NCBI RefSeq assembly: GCF_029893325.1
Contig: NZ_JARXWL010000004.1
Span: 1-64,000 of the forward strand
DNA: 64,000 nucleotides
Direction of reading: 5' to 3'
Source of the DNA: Enterococcus sp. PF1-24
Lineage (GTDB): Bacteria; Bacillota; Bacilli; Lactobacillales; Enterococcaceae
The notes below the pieces were generated by a model. That model worked only from the letters and a program-made list of their open reading frames with translations. It was not told the DNA's origin and ran no database searches. Both the position numbers and the translations under genes were made by a program. Position 1 is the first letter of the stretch. The number at the start of each line of letters is the position of its first letter. Positions 34,636 through 43,104 of the stretch are shown here, piece after piece.

Positions 34636-35434
34636 TTTTTCTACCTCTTTCTTCTTTTTATTTTTTTATTAAAATAAGCGACTAGTAAATTCCTAATCGC
34701 TCATTTCTAAGATTCTGTTTTCTTCAAAGCAGCCATAAGCTACTATTTTTTCATTTAAAAACGATCCGCTGTAAATTTCATTTACCAATCTAATATTCAA
34801 ATTACTTTATGGTTTTATATAAACCCTCTCTAATTAGATTCAATAACTTCATTAGCAGCAAACCATTTTAGTTACTAGTAAGTTTATAATTCAACTAAAT
34901 GATTATTTCTCACCTCTAAAATAAGATTTCATTTTTTTCATTCCTTCATAATTAACATGATTTATTGCTATAAAATAATAAAGTCTTGGCAAATTATCAT
35001 TCATAAAGGAATATAGACCTTTGTCAATCAAACACCCGTTTTACTTATTACTAAGACAAAACGTTCCATCTAGTGTTATCAACAGCCGCTCTGTCAAAAC
35101 AGTAACCACTGATTACGATTTTATAGATCGGGTTCGTAACCGACCAAAGAATAGAAATATACTCAATTTTTCCTGTTTAAGTTTGAGTTATTTCATTAAA
35201 TCCCTTATACTAAAAGTGTCTAGTTTTTGGCAAAGGGAAGCTTTCTCTTTGTATGAGAATCAATAGTAAACTTGGTTTATAACCTCTTCCTCAAGAGTAA
35301 GTCTACCAACTTAACTATTGGTTCTTTTTCAATTTTCAAAGGACGATTCAAAGCAATGTCTTTTGAAAACTTGCTTTAATACAACATCTAAGTTTTTTTA
35401 TTAGCTGCTCTATAAAAGCAAGTTTCTCTGACGA
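34636..35434 (-). promoter_or_regulatory. Long leader and promoter region of the mobilization operon
   Basis: 800 bp without a convincing gene. On the minus strand TTGACA (35022-35027) and TATGAA (35000-35005), spaced 16 bp, form the likely operon promoter. Upstream of it, near 35125-35145, a GGTT/AACC stem-loop and other repeats could belong to a single-strand origin. A stem AGCGA..TCGCT at about 34675-34707 lies just before the first gene and may attenuate transcription. Confidence 0.5.
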
Positions 35435-35722
35435 TTAAACATAAATTTCTATTTTTTCAAAATCTATTTCATTTTCAACAATTCTAACCTTACCAACAAA
35501 AGTAAATCCTATTTTTCTAGGTGTCATTTTAAGAATCATTCCATCAAATAGTTTTCCTTCTCTTCGATATTTTTGTAGTTTGTTAGTTAACTTAATTACA
35601 GCTTCAAAATGTAAATACCGTAATTCAGCAGCAATCTCTACATCTGCTAAATCATAATGTTCTTTATACCATTCACTAAGTAACATTCTATTTGGTAATA
35701 TTTTTTCTTTTACTTTTTCCAT
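35435..35722 (-). CDS. Small element protein of unknown function
   Basis: A 95-residue basic protein (EWYKEHYDLADVEIAAELRYLHFEAVIKL, then a beta-rich end FTFVGKVRIVENEI). I do not recognise a family. It starts at ATG 35722 after GAGGTG and ends the early operon that runs leftward from the Cro-like gene. Phage and Tn916-type elements often carry such small genes between the switch and the mobilization genes. Confidence 0.65.
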   Translation of the reverse strand: MEKVKEKILPNRMLLSEWYKEHYDLADVEIAAELRYLHFEAVIKLTNKLQKYRREGKLFDGMILKMTPRKIGFTFVGKVRIVENEIDFEKIEIYV

Positions 35723-35735
35723 ATTTCACCTCATT

Positions 35736-35936
35736 TTAGTAACCTTCTTGTTCTAATTCTTGCATTTTAAAATTTACTACATTGTGAAACATTTTATGCC
35801 AATTATCCATTTTCCAACATTCATAATCATGTTCAAGATAGCCATATTGAGCTTCTTGTCTACCGTATATAGCTTCTAATGCTTTAGCTAACAATTCACT
35901 ATTTCTTCTTGTTGCCCGGTATTTTTTAAATTCCAT
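35736..35936 (-). CDS. Small element protein of unknown function
   Basis: A 66-residue, probably helical protein (ATRRNSELLAKALEAIYGRQEAQYGY, then DNWHKMFHNVVNFKMQELEQ). No family recognised. It sits 13 bp before the next gene and 11 bp after the previous one, so translation within one early transcript is likely. Start ATG 35936 has a modest ribosome site, AGAGGTAG. Confidence 0.6.
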   Translation of the reverse strand: MEFKKYRATRRNSELLAKALEAIYGRQEAQYGYLEHDYECWKMDNWHKMFHNVVNFKMQELEQEGY

Positions 35937-35947
35937 TGATCTACCTC

Positions 35948-36115
35948 TTAAATTTCAATCACTAATTTTTTCATTGATTTTCGATTAACACACACAACTT
36001 GATTTCCAACGTGTCGTTCAATCAACCAATTATTCGGGTTCAAATTTGCACGCCCTACTTGTTGTTCAGCAATTAATTCTTTCATTTTTCTTGTTGGCTT
36101 TTTCAGTTTTTTCAT
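35948..36115 (-). CDS. DUF6906-like small protein
   Basis: A 55-residue basic protein, MKKLKKPTRKMKELIAEQQ followed by LNPNNWLIER and VCVNRKSMKKLVIEI. The pattern (KKPTRxxKxLI, LNPxNWLV, hydrophobic end) is that of DUF6906 proteins found in phages and mobile elements of Firmicutes; function unknown. ATG 36115 is 5 nt after AAAGGTG. It fills the gap between the 93-residue and 66-residue genes. Confidence 0.7.
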   Translation of the reverse strand: MKKLKKPTRKMKELIAEQQVGRANLNPNNWLIERHVGNQVVCVNRKSMKKLVIEI

Positions 36116-36128
36116 TAAATCACCTTTC

Positions 36129-36143
36129 CTCTACATGCTGGCG
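36129..36143 (+). repeat. CTCTACATGCTGGCG repeat, copy 1
   Basis: Fifteen bases, identical to 37663-37677 just before the integrase gene. The last 13 bases recur inverted at 14708-14720 beside the left arm-type repeats. Could be a binding site of an excision factor. Confidence 0.5.
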
Positions 36144-36151
36144 ACATATAA

Positions 36152-36433
36152 TTAGTATTTTGTTGAATTAATATATTTTTTTATGTCATCACGATCAAAT
36201 CGAACTTCCTTATTGCCAAAAGCTCCAACTGAAAATAATCCGTCATTCATCCATTGATTAATACGTTCATCTCCAACACGGAAAGTTTTCATTATTTCTT
36301 TCTTATTCGGATATGGTGGCAATTCACTAATCAACAATTGTTTATCAATTCTATTCATGATTACTTGAACAATTGTGTCTGCTACTTCATCAATAAAATC
36401 ATCTGGCAAAACTATTGGTGTATTTAATTGCAT
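36152..36433 (-). CDS. Small DNA-binding protein, candidate excisionase
   Basis: A 93-residue protein. The second half reads KKEIMKTFRVGDERINQWMNDGLF, then KEVRFDRDDIKKYI, which is the layout of a MerR/Xis-type winged helix (helix-turn-helix, wing, then a DI..YI helix). No other excisionase is seen near the integrase, so this gene is the best candidate for the recombination directionality factor. The N-terminus (LPDDFIDEVADTIVQVI) may dimerise. RBS GGGAGGTC. Confidence 0.6.
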   Translation of the reverse strand: MQLNTPIVLPDDFIDEVADTIVQVIMNRIDKQLLISELPPYPNKKEIMKTFRVGDERINQWMNDGLFSVGAFGNKEVRFDRDDIKKYINSTKY

Positions 36434-36477
36434 TTATTGACCTCCCAACTTACTTTTATTAAATGAAACCTTCCAAA

Positions 36478-36491
36478 TCGCGTTTATGCGA
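36478..36491. promoter_or_regulatory. Operator 1 (TCGCGTTTATGCGA), overlapping the end of the cro-like gene
   Basis: A 14-bp near-palindrome matching three others at 36718, 36781 and 36805. It spans the stop codon of the Cro-like gene. Confidence 0.6.
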
Positions 36492-36699
36492 CTATCCCAC
36501 TAAAAAAAATTTCAATGGCTTCATCATTTGATAACGGGATTTCTAGAACCATTTGCTGAACTTCTTCAATTGAAAAATCCCCACCATTTTTCATTTTCCT
36601 ATAAAAGGTACTCCGACTAATTCCAATTGCATTAGCAACTGCTTCCTGGGTTGTTCCTCGTTCTACAATCAGTCCTTTCAATTTTAGACTGTTTATCAT
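36484..36699 (-). CDS. Cro-like helix-turn-helix regulator
   Basis: A 71-residue regulator (TTQEAVANAIGISRSTFYRKMKNG, a clear helix-turn-helix) divergent from a CI-like repressor. I start at ATG 36699 (MINSLKLKG), 9 nt after AGGAG; the longer upstream frame overlaps the ribosome site. It is the first gene transcribed from the leftward early promoter and probably represses the CI-like gene, as in phage and ICE switches. Confidence 0.82.
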   Translation of the reverse strand: MINSLKLKGLIVERGTTQEAVANAIGISRSTFYRKMKNGGDFSIEEVQQMVLEIPLSNDEAIEIFFSGIVA

Positions 36700-36717
36700 T
36701 ATCCCAACTCCTTCCTG

Positions 36718-36818
36718 TCGCATTTATGCGATTCAATAAACAAAGTATATTCTTTGTTTTTTTATAAGTCAACAAAAAAGTTGCGTTTGTGCGACACTTT
36801 TTTGTTGCAAAAATGCAA
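36718..36818. promoter_or_regulatory. Divergent promoters and three operators of the element switch
   Basis: Operators of 14 bp: TCGCATTTATGCGA (36718-36731), TTGCGTTTGTGCGA (36781-36794) and TTGCAAAAATGCAA (36805-36818). Leftward promoter: TTGACT (36767-36772), 17 bp, TATACT (36744-36749), lying between operators 2 and 3. Rightward promoter: TTGCAA (36805-36810), 17 bp, TACAAT (36828-36833), with the -35 box inside operator 4. Confidence 0.78.
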
Positions 36819-36865
36819 CACTTGCTTTACAATGAATTTAAACAAATTTAAAAGGAGGTATTTTT

Positions 36866-37567
36866 ATGTCTGTTGGGGAAAGAATGAAGCAAAGAAGAAA
36901 AGAATTAGGAATAAGTGCGGATATAGTAGCAAAAAAGCTATCAGTTTCAAGGTCTACTATTTTCAGATATGAAAAAGGGGATATTGAAAAGCTACCAACT
37001 AAAATTCTTGATGACATAGCTGATGTTCTCAAAACTACACCTGCCTACCTAATGGGTTGGACAGATGATACTGCTGATATTCTTCCTATTTACAAAAAGC
37101 TAAATAAAAAAAGGAAAAATAATGTTTATGTTTTTGCAACAAAACAACTAGAAGAACAACAACTTGTAGTAGAAGAAAATACGATTGAATTTCCTACTAA
37201 AGAAATCCTAAATGGTCGTTCTACTGCTGCTGGTACTCCATTAGATGGCGATTTACAAGATGAGAACACCATTACTATGATTGTCAGCCAACGTGATATT
37301 CCTAAAAATGCAGACGAGATAGTAACCATTGCTGGAGATTCAATGGAACCTGATTACAAAAAAGGGACACAAGTATTTGTACATTGGCAGCCTGAAGTCG
37401 AAAACGGTGAAGTTGCAATTATAGCAATTGCTGATGAAGGTGTAACATGCAAAAAAATACATTACGATTGGGAACAAGGAAAAATTATCCTTCGTTCAAT
37501 CAATGACAAATATGCTGATATGATATATCCGATGAAAAACATTAGGATTATTGGAAAAGTTTTATAA
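36866..37567 (+). CDS. CI/LexA-like repressor with S24 peptidase domain
   Basis: A 233-residue repressor. Helix-turn-helix at about 5-60 (ISADIVAKKLSVSRSTIFRYEKG). The S24/LexA-type C-terminal domain has a self-cleavage site Ala-Gly in STAAGTP near 130, catalytic Ser in AGDSMEPDYK, and catalytic Lys in CKKIHYD. DNA damage should trigger RecA-stimulated self-cleavage and switch the element on. It starts at ATG 36866 after AAAGGAGG and faces the Cro-like gene across the operators. Confidence 0.9.
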   Translation: MSVGERMKQRRKELGISADIVAKKLSVSRSTIFRYEKGDIEKLPTKILDDIADVLKTTPAYLMGWTDDTADILPIYKKLNKKRKNNVYVFATKQLEEQQLVVEENTIEFPTKEILNGRSTAAGTPLDGDLQDENTITMIVSQRDIPKNADEIVTIAGDSMEPDYKKGTQVFVHWQPEVENGEVAIIAIADEGVTCKKIHYDWEQGKIILRSINDKYADMIYPMKNIRIIGKVL

Positions 37568-37662
37568 CCCATTCCTCTCTCTGGTGAGTTCATATACGTT
37601 CGATTCGTATTAGAGGATTTATTTATATAGAGAAAGGTGGGGATTCACATCTATTTCATTCA

Positions 37663-37677
37663 CTCTACATGCTGGCG
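37663..37677 (+). repeat. CTCTACATGCTGGCG repeat, copy 2
   Basis: Identical to 36129-36143 and inverted relative to 14708-14720. It lies 15 bp upstream of the integrase start. Confidence 0.5.
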
Positions 37678-37691
37678 GCAAGAAGGGAAGA

Positions 37692-38846
37692 ATGAAATTG
37701 ATAAAAAAATACAACAAAAAAGATGGTTCAACTGCCTATTTATTCAAAACATACTTAGGGATTGATCCTTACACAGGAAAGAAAAAATATACAACAAAAA
37801 GAGGATTTAAAACAAAAAAAGAAGCTAAGCTTGCTATGGGAAGGCTTCAGTTTCAATACAAAACAAACGAAGCAGTGATTGATTCAAAAATCACATTTGA
37901 GCAGTTAGCAGAAATGTGGTTGGAACAATATCAAAACACCGTTAAGGAAAGTACCTTTGTAGTCCAAAAATTGGCATTAACTAAACATGTGCTGCCATTA
38001 TTTGGGAAAATTAAAGTATCTAAAATTACTATTCCTTATTGTCAAACACAGGTCAATCACTGGTTTTCCTATTACAAAAAATATTCAAATTTAATAGGGC
38101 TCACTTCTTCGATTTTTCAGTTCGGAATTAGTCTTAGAATAATTCAAACAAACCCTATGGACGGAATTGTTAGACCAAAACGCCGCAAAAAAATTGATGA
38201 AGAAGAAATTTCCACTCCTCATTACACAAAAAATGAATTGAATGCATTTTTGAATATTGTGAGCAGTAAATATTCTCTTCAATTATATGCCATGTTTAGG
38301 ATACTAGCTTTTACAGGCTTAAGAAAAGGTGAACTGCTTGCACTTCGTTGGAAAGATATTAATTTCAGTGCAAAAACTTTATCTGTAAAACAAACATTAA
38401 CTACTGTCAAAGATTGGAAATTAGATTTTCAAACTCCAAAAACTGCAAAAAGTAGCCGAACGATTTCAATTGATGATGAGACTATTCATACTATCAAAAA
38501 ATGGAAAAATGAACAACGTAAAATTTTATTTAAAATGGGGATAAATAGTCTTGATATAAATCAATTATTATTTACTCAATTAGATTCTAACAGACCTATC
38601 TATTTAGATTTCTTAAATCACAATCTCAAACAAATCATTAATGAAAATAAATTGAACTATATTACCGTTCATGGCTTCAGACATACACATTGTAGTTTAT
38701 TATTTGAATCTGGTGCAACTATAAAAGAAGTCCAAGAAAGATTAGGACATACTGATATTAAAACGACTATGAACATCTACGCTCATGTTACCGAACAACA
38801 AAAAGAAAAAACCGCAAATAATTTTGCGGCATTCATGAGCAACTAG
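37692..38846 (+). CDS. int: Tyrosine recombinase (Tn916-type integrase)
   Basis: A 384-residue tyrosine integrase. N-terminal arm-binding beta domain (1-60, GSTAYLFKTYLG), SAM-like core-binding domain (68-160), then the catalytic domain with Arg211 (FTGLRKGELLALRW), HGFRHTH near 328, LGH, and nucleophile Tyr363 (MNIYAHV). It inserts the element into the last 35 bp of rpmE2 and excises it with a directionality factor. ATG 37692 follows AAGGGAAG. Its stop is 18 bp before the right arm-type repeats and about 120 bp before attR. Confidence 0.94.
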   Translation: MKLIKKYNKKDGSTAYLFKTYLGIDPYTGKKKYTTKRGFKTKKEAKLAMGRLQFQYKTNEAVIDSKITFEQLAEMWLEQYQNTVKESTFVVQKLALTKHVLPLFGKIKVSKITIPYCQTQVNHWFSYYKKYSNLIGLTSSIFQFGISLRIIQTNPMDGIVRPKRRKKIDEEEISTPHYTKNELNAFLNIVSSKYSLQLYAMFRILAFTGLRKGELLALRWKDINFSAKTLSVKQTLTTVKDWKLDFQTPKTAKSSRTISIDDETIHTIKKWKNEQRKILFKMGINSLDINQLLFTQLDSNRPIYLDFLNHNLKQIINENKLNYITVHGFRHTHCSLLFESGATIKEVQERLGHTDIKTTMNIYAHVTEQQKEKTANNFAAFMSN

Positions 38847-38863
38847 AAAGTCATTTTTTTCAA

Positions 38864-38887
38864 AAAGTATGGTCAAAAGTATGGTCA
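38864..38887 (+). repeat. Tandem AAAGTATGGTCA repeats, right arm-type integrase sites (candidate)
   Basis: Copies at 38864-38875 and 38876-38887, the same pair and orientation as at 14682-14704. Confidence 0.65.
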
Positions 38888-38926
38888 AAAAGAAAAAGAG
38901 GATTTTCTCTCGTGGAGAAAACCCTC
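38884..38926 (-). terminator. Element-borne terminator now serving rpmE2
   Basis: On the minus strand a 12-bp stem with one mismatch (38915-38926 with 38898-38909, 5-nt loop) is followed by CTTTTTCTTTTT. It lies inside the element, 40 bp past the rpmE2 stop. Confidence 0.72.
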
Positions 38927-38963
38927 ATAAGCGTTGATATAACAACGTTTTCTTTGACCTGTC

Positions 38964-38998
38964 TTATTCCGCAGCGTTTGCGTCTTTGAGACCGTATT
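38964..38998. repeat. attR: 35-bp repeat within the rpmE2 3' end
   Basis: Identical to 14546-14580. It starts exactly with the complement of the rpmE2 stop codon. Confidence 0.93.
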
Positions 38999-39227
38999 TT
39001 TTGTTGAAACGGTCCACACGTCCGTCTGCTTGTGTGAATTTTTGACGTCCAGTGTAGAATGGATGAGAGTCAGAAGTTACTTCGACACGGATTACTGGGT
39101 AAGTGTTACCATCTTCCCATTCAACAGTTTCTTGGCTGTTCTTAGTAGAACCTGACAAGAATTTGAAACCTGTTGTTGAATCCATAAATACTACTGGATG
39201 ATATTCTGGATGGATTTCTTTTTTCAT
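38964..39227 (-). CDS. rpmE2: 50S ribosomal protein L31 type B
   Basis: An 87-residue type B L31 ([20 protein letters not shown], then [23 protein letters not shown]), lacking the CxxC zinc motif of type A. The last 12 codons are the integration site of the element, but the coding sequence is complete. TTGCAA (39322-39327) and TAAGAT (39299-39304), 17 bp apart on the minus strand, give a promoter. Gene order murA-rho-rpmE2 is usual in Enterococcus-type genomes. Confidence 0.96.
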   Translation of the reverse strand: MKKEIHPEYHPVVFMDSTTGFKFLSGSTKNSQETVEWEDGNTYPVIRVEVTSDSHPFYTGRQKFTQADGRVDRFNKKYGLKDANAAE

Positions 39228-39327
39228 GTTTAAATTACGCTCCTTCGCCCTGAATCATTTGCTGAAACAGAGTTATTTTGTCGATATACAACACTCATAT
39301 CTTATCATGATTTAAGTTCAGTTGCAA

Positions 39328-40623
39328 TTATCTTTTTAAATTTCTTTTTGAAGAACGGTTGCCAAAATTAACATCTTGGAAAGCTTTCAAAAAGTCTTGA
39401 TTATTTTTGCTTTTTCGTAAAAATTGAACGAATTGTTCGGTATACTCTAAAGAGTCGCCACTCATGTGATTACGCAATTTCCATGTTTCTTCTAATTGCG
39501 CTGGTGTCATTAACAATTCTTCTTTACGAGTACCAGATTTTTTAATATCAATCGCTGGGAAAATACGACGTTCAGCTAAATCACGAGATAGATGCAATTC
39601 TAAATTGCCAGTTCCTTTAAACTCTTCGTAAATAATATCGTCCATGCGACTACCCGTATCCACTAAAGCTGTCGCTAAAATCGTCAAGCTGCCGCCTTCT
39701 TCAATATTCCGGGCTGCCCCGAAGAATTTTTTTGGTTTATATAACGCCGCCGGATCAATCCCACCACTTAAAGTTCGGCCACTAGGGGGAATTACTAAGT
39801 TGTAAGCTCGCGCTAAACGGGTAATACTATCCATTAAAATAACAACATCCCGCTTATCTTCTACCAAACGCATCGCCCGCTCTAACACTAATTCTGAAAC
39901 TCGGGTATGATTTTGCGGCTGTTGATCAAAGGTTGATGAAACTACATCGCCTTTTACACTTCGCTCTAAATCCGTTACTTCTTCAGGTCTTTCGTCAATT
40001 AGTAGTAAAATTAATTCAACATCTGGATAATTATCGGTAATTCCGTTGGCAATTTCTTTCAGCACGCTAGTTTTACCTGCTTTTGGCGGTGCCACTATTA
40101 AGCCCCGCTGACCAAAACCAACCGGTGCAAATAAATCAATCATCCGGGTAGCTAAGCGGCCAGGTGTTGTTTCTAAATTCACCTGTTTGTTAGGATATAG
40201 CGGTGTTAAGGCTGGAAAATGCGGACGTTCTTTGGCTTCTTCGGGATCTTTACCATTAACTGATTCCACATGCATCAAGCCATAATAACGTTCTGATTCT
40301 TTCGGTGGGCGGGCTTTACCGGCAACTTTATCGCCATTTCGTAAACCAAATCTGCGGATTTGTGAAGAAGAAATATAAATATCTTCCGCACTTGGTCCAT
40401 AGTTAATTGGTCTTAAAAAGCCGTAACCCTCTTGACCAACAATATCAAGAACGCCTTCCATATAGAAAAAACCTTGTTTTTCAGCTTGGGCGCGAATAAC
40501 TGCTAAAGCTAATTCTTTTTTGTTCATTTGACTATAGTAAGGGATTTTAAAATCCTTGGCATAAGCATAAATCTCTTTGAGAGTTTTGGTTTCCAATTCC
40601 CCCATTGTTAAATAGTCGCTCAT
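39328..40623 (-). CDS. rho: Transcription termination factor Rho
   Basis: A 431-residue hexameric RNA helicase. SAP-like N-terminal helix domain (1-48), cold-shock RNA-binding domain (52-125; [20 protein letters not shown]), and RecA-type ATPase with Walker [11 protein letters not shown] at about 178-187, [12 protein letters not shown], and RNA-binding Q- and R-loops ([20 protein letters not shown]). The start codon overlaps the murA stop by one base (TAATG), so the two are co-transcribed. Confidence 0.97.
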   Translation of the reverse strand: MSDYLTMGELETKTLKEIYAYAKDFKIPYYSQMNKKELALAVIRAQAEKQGFFYMEGVLDIVGQEGYGFLRPINYGPSAEDIYISSSQIRRFGLRNGDKVAGKARPPKESERYYGLMHVESVNGKDPEEAKERPHFPALTPLYPNKQVNLETTPGRLATRMIDLFAPVGFGQRGLIVAPPKAGKTSVLKEIANGITDNYPDVELILLLIDERPEEVTDLERSVKGDVVSSTFDQQPQNHTRVSELVLERAMRLVEDKRDVVILMDSITRLARAYNLVIPPSGRTLSGGIDPAALYKPKKFFGAARNIEEGGSLTILATALVDTGSRMDDIIYEEFKGTGNLELHLSRDLAERRIFPAIDIKKSGTRKEELLMTPAQLEETWKLRNHMSGDSLEYTEQFVQFLRKSKNNQDFLKAFQDVNFGNRSSKRNLKR

Positions 40624-41894
40624 TATTTTTCCGCCTCTTCTTCGATCATTTCGATATCAGCACCTAAATTTGTCAACTTTTCAATAATATGATCATAGCC
40701 ACGCAAAATATACTCAACATTAAAAATTGTCGTTGTTCCTTCTGCCATCAAGCCAGCAATAACAAGACATGCCCCTGCTCGTAAATCAGAAGCAACAACT
40801 TCTGTTCCTTGTAGCTTAGCCGGGCCATTTAACATAATTAAATTGCCTTCAACAGTAGCATCTGCTCCCATTCTTGCTAATTCTGGAATATGGTTAATTC
40901 TTTTTTCGTAAATGGTATCACTAATTTCCGCTTTGCCATTAGCTTTTAAAAGTAACGGCGTAAGTGGCTGTTGTAAATCTGTTGCAAAACCTGGATAAGG
41001 ATAGGTTTTTACATTAACAGCTTTTAAGTCATGAGAAGGAAAAACATGGATTTCATCTTCACGAATATCCATCCGCACACCCATCTCTTGCAGCTTAGCA
41101 ATAAAACTTTCCAAATGCTCAAAAATGACGTTTTTCACTGTAACACCTTCACCAGCTGCTGCCGCTAAAGATAAATAAGTACCTGCTTCAATCCGGTCAG
41201 GAATAATGGAATGACGACAGCCATGTAGCTGTTCCACCCCTTCAATTCGGATAATATCAGTACCAGCACCACGAATTTCAGCGCCCATATTGTTTAAAAG
41301 TGTAGCGACATCAATAATTTCTGGTTCACGGGCTGCATTTTCAATAATCGTTTTACCTTTGGCTTTTACAGCCGCTAACATCACGTTGATAGTTGCGCCA
41401 ATTGAAACCATATCCATGAAAATCCGTGTTCCTTGCAAACCCTCTTCAGAAGTCCGCAAATACATGGCACCATGCTCGTTATTAACTTCTGCACCAAGCG
41501 CTTCAAAGCCCTTAACATGTAAATCAATCGGTCGTGGCCCTAAATAACAACCACCAGGCAAACCAACAACCGCTTCACCAAATTTACCAAGCAATGAGCC
41601 CATAAAATAGTAAGAAGCTCTTAAACTATTAATTTTACCACTAGGCATTGGCACGGAAATAATTTCACTAGGGTCAATAATCAATTGATTGTTGGCAAAA
41701 GTTGTTTTTGCACCCATAATTTCAAGAATTTCAATCAAGGAATGAACATCGTTAATATCGGGAACACCGTCAAGTGTAACTGGGGAATCGGCAAGAATAG
41801 CTGCGGGAATCAAAGCAACGGCACTATTTTTAGCGCCACTTATCGTAACTTCACCTTTTAGTGGACGACCACCATTAATTTTTATTTTTTTCAT
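40623..41894 (-). CDS. murA: UDP-N-acetylglucosamine 1-carboxyvinyltransferase
   Basis: A 423-residue MurA, the first committed step of peptidoglycan synthesis (transfer of enolpyruvate from PEP to UDP-GlcNAc). [14 protein letters not shown] at 18-31 binds PEP/UDP-GlcNAc, and the mobile loop carries Cys116 (GGCYLGPRP), the fosfomycin target. Low-GC Gram-positives have two paralogues; linkage to rho points to MurA2/MurZ, which I infer from context. The gene ends inside the rho start. Confidence 0.95.
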   Translation of the reverse strand: MKKIKINGGRPLKGEVTISGAKNSAVALIPAAILADSPVTLDGVPDINDVHSLIEILEIMGAKTTFANNQLIIDPSEIISVPMPSGKINSLRASYYFMGSLLGKFGEAVVGLPGGCYLGPRPIDLHVKGFEALGAEVNNEHGAMYLRTSEEGLQGTRIFMDMVSIGATINVMLAAVKAKGKTIIENAAREPEIIDVATLLNNMGAEIRGAGTDIIRIEGVEQLHGCRHSIIPDRIEAGTYLSLAAAAGEGVTVKNVIFEHLESFIAKLQEMGVRMDIREDEIHVFPSHDLKAVNVKTYPYPGFATDLQQPLTPLLLKANGKAEISDTIYEKRINHIPELARMGADATVEGNLIMLNGPAKLQGTEVVASDLRAGACLVIAGLMAEGTTTIFNVEYILRGYDHIIEKLTNLGADIEMIEEEAEK

Positions 41895-42061
41895 TTATAT
41901 ATTCACCTATAATATTTGAATTTTTAAGTTTTTTTTAATTTTCGCACTAAAATTCATTTTACCATAATTATCATTCTGACAAAAGCAGATATATAAGAAT
42001 TCACTTGAAAATCCTAATAAATAAGTGTCTAAAAAGGAATTCCTCCAAAAAAAGTGTATAC

Positions 42062-42100
42062 AAAAAAGCTAGAATCCTTATCATCTAAAGATTCTAGCTA
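42062..42100 (-). terminator. Terminator of the rplU-prp-rpmA operon
   Basis: A 9-bp stem (GCTAGAATC with GATTCTAGC, loop about 13 nt) followed on the minus strand by six T residues. Confidence 0.85.
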
Positions 42101-42113
42101 GAATATCATACTT

Positions 42114-42401
42114 TTATTGAGCTTTTGGGTAAACTGAAACTTGCTTTTTGTCGCGACCTTTACGTTCGAAACGTACTACACCATCACATTTAGCGAATAA
42201 TGTATCATCGCCACCAATACCAACGTTTACTCCTGGGTAAATTCTTGTACCACGTTGACGGTAAAGAATTGATCCACCAGTAACAGTTTGTCCATCAGCG
42301 CGTTTTGCACCTAAACGTTTAGATTCTGAATCACGACCGTTTGAAGTAGAACCGCCACCTTTTTTATGGGCGAATAATTGTAAATTAAGTTTTAATAACA
42401 T
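42114..42401 (-). CDS. rpmA: 50S ribosomal protein L27
   Basis: A 95-residue L27. The N-terminus [18 protein letters not shown] is the Firmicutes-type extension that must be cut off by the Prp protease, encoded just upstream, before L27 can work at the peptidyl-transferase centre. I start at ATG 42401, 8 nt after AGGAGG; an upstream GTG overlaps that site. Third gene of rplU-prp-rpmA. Confidence 0.96.
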   Translation of the reverse strand: MLLKLNLQLFAHKKGGGSTSNGRDSESKRLGAKRADGQTVTGGSILYRQRGTRIYPGVNVGIGGDDTLFAKCDGVVRFERKGRDKKQVSVYPKAQ

Positions 42402-42423
42402 GTTCGGCACCTCCTACTATTTA

Positions 42424-42765
42424 TTATTGATTAATTGTTTTTATTTGAAGATACTCTGAATATTCTTCTTGAATCGATTGGAAGCCGATTGCTAAGCTTT
42501 CCAAAAGAATTTGAGCAATATTAATTTGTTCTTGGTTGATTGCTGTTGACATCACTGCCGACAGATAACCACCTTCGATTTCATCAACTTTAACAATTGG
42601 CTGAAACCCAGCTAACGCATCAATACTGTTCAAGGTTGTGATAGCTAAAGACGAAGCCGCTGCACAAACAATGTCTTCTCCTTCAACACCAAACCCGGCA
42701 TGACCAGTAATTTCAAAAGAAGTTACTTGCCCTGCTTCATTTCGATAAAAAGTTCCTAAAATCAT
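42424..42765 (-). CDS. prp: Ribosomal-processing cysteine protease Prp
   Basis: A 113-residue protein with catalytic His22 (ITGHAG) and Cys34 (DIVCAAASSL), the pair of the Prp family that trims the N-terminal extension of L27. Its position between rplU and rpmA is diagnostic. Short spacing to both neighbours. Confidence 0.95.
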   Translation of the reverse strand: MILGTFYRNEAGQVTSFEITGHAGFGVEGEDIVCAAASSLAITTLNSIDALAGFQPIVKVDEIEGGYLSAVMSTAINQEQINIAQILLESLAIGFQSIQEEYSEYLQIKTINQ

Positions 42766-42795
42766 CAGAAATTAGGCCTTCTTTCTCGCATCAAA

Positions 42796-43104
42796 CTATG
42801 CGTTGATTGCGTTGATAACAACTTTTGTGTAAGGTTGACGATGACCTTGTTTACGGTGAGTATGTTTTTTAGGTTTGTATTTGAAAGTAACAACTTTCTT
42901 TTGTTTACCGTGTTTTTCAACAGTTCCTTCAACAGTTGCACCAGCAACAGTAGGCGTACCTACAGTTGTAGTTTCACCACCGACTAAAATAACTTCGTCA
43001 AAAACAACTTTTTCGCCAGCTTCTACGTTTAATTTTTCAACGTAAATTGCTTGACCAACCTCAACTTTTACTTGTTTACCACCAGTTTTGATAATTGCGT
43101 ACAT
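42796..43104 (-). CDS. rplU: 50S ribosomal protein L21
   Basis: A 102-residue L21 ([18 protein letters not shown] at the start; [19 protein letters not shown] at the 23S-binding end). I start at ATG 43104, the family start, after GGAGGTG. First gene of the operon, behind a structured leader. Confidence 0.96.
   Translation of the reverse strand: MYAIIKTGGKQVKVEVGQAIYVEKLNVEAGEKVVFDEVILVGGETTTVGTPTVAGATVEGTVEKHGKQKKVVTFKYKPKKHTHRKQGHRQPYTKVVINAINA

Larger units (their letters stand above)
14546..38998. mobile_element. 24.4-kb integrative mobilizable element in rpmE2 carrying a lantibiotic cluster
   Basis: The element is delimited by 35-bp direct repeats, with the integrase gene next to the right repeat. 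Order from the right: integrase, CI-like repressor, Cro-like and small early genes, DUF961 pair, HEPN/MNT pair, ArdA, FtsK/TcpA coupling ATPase, oriT, MobT relaxase, unknown gene, ISL3 remnant, lantibiotic cluster. Genes of the mobilization block match the order of Tn916/ICEBs1-type elements, but none of the mating-pore genes is present. I infer an IME that needs a helper conjugative element. The insertion leaves rpmE2 intact because the repeat includes its stop codon. Confidence 0.88.

Noticed and set aside
35021..35266. An 81-codon TTG-initiated frame in the 800-bp leader
   Set aside because: No ribosome site and it runs against the promoter that probably drives the mobilization operon. Left as non-coding.
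36484..38846. Prophage interpretation of the CI-like, Cro-like and integrase genes
   Set aside because: No capsid, tail, lysis or packaging genes follow; relaxase, oriT and coupling ATPase show a conjugation-type element.
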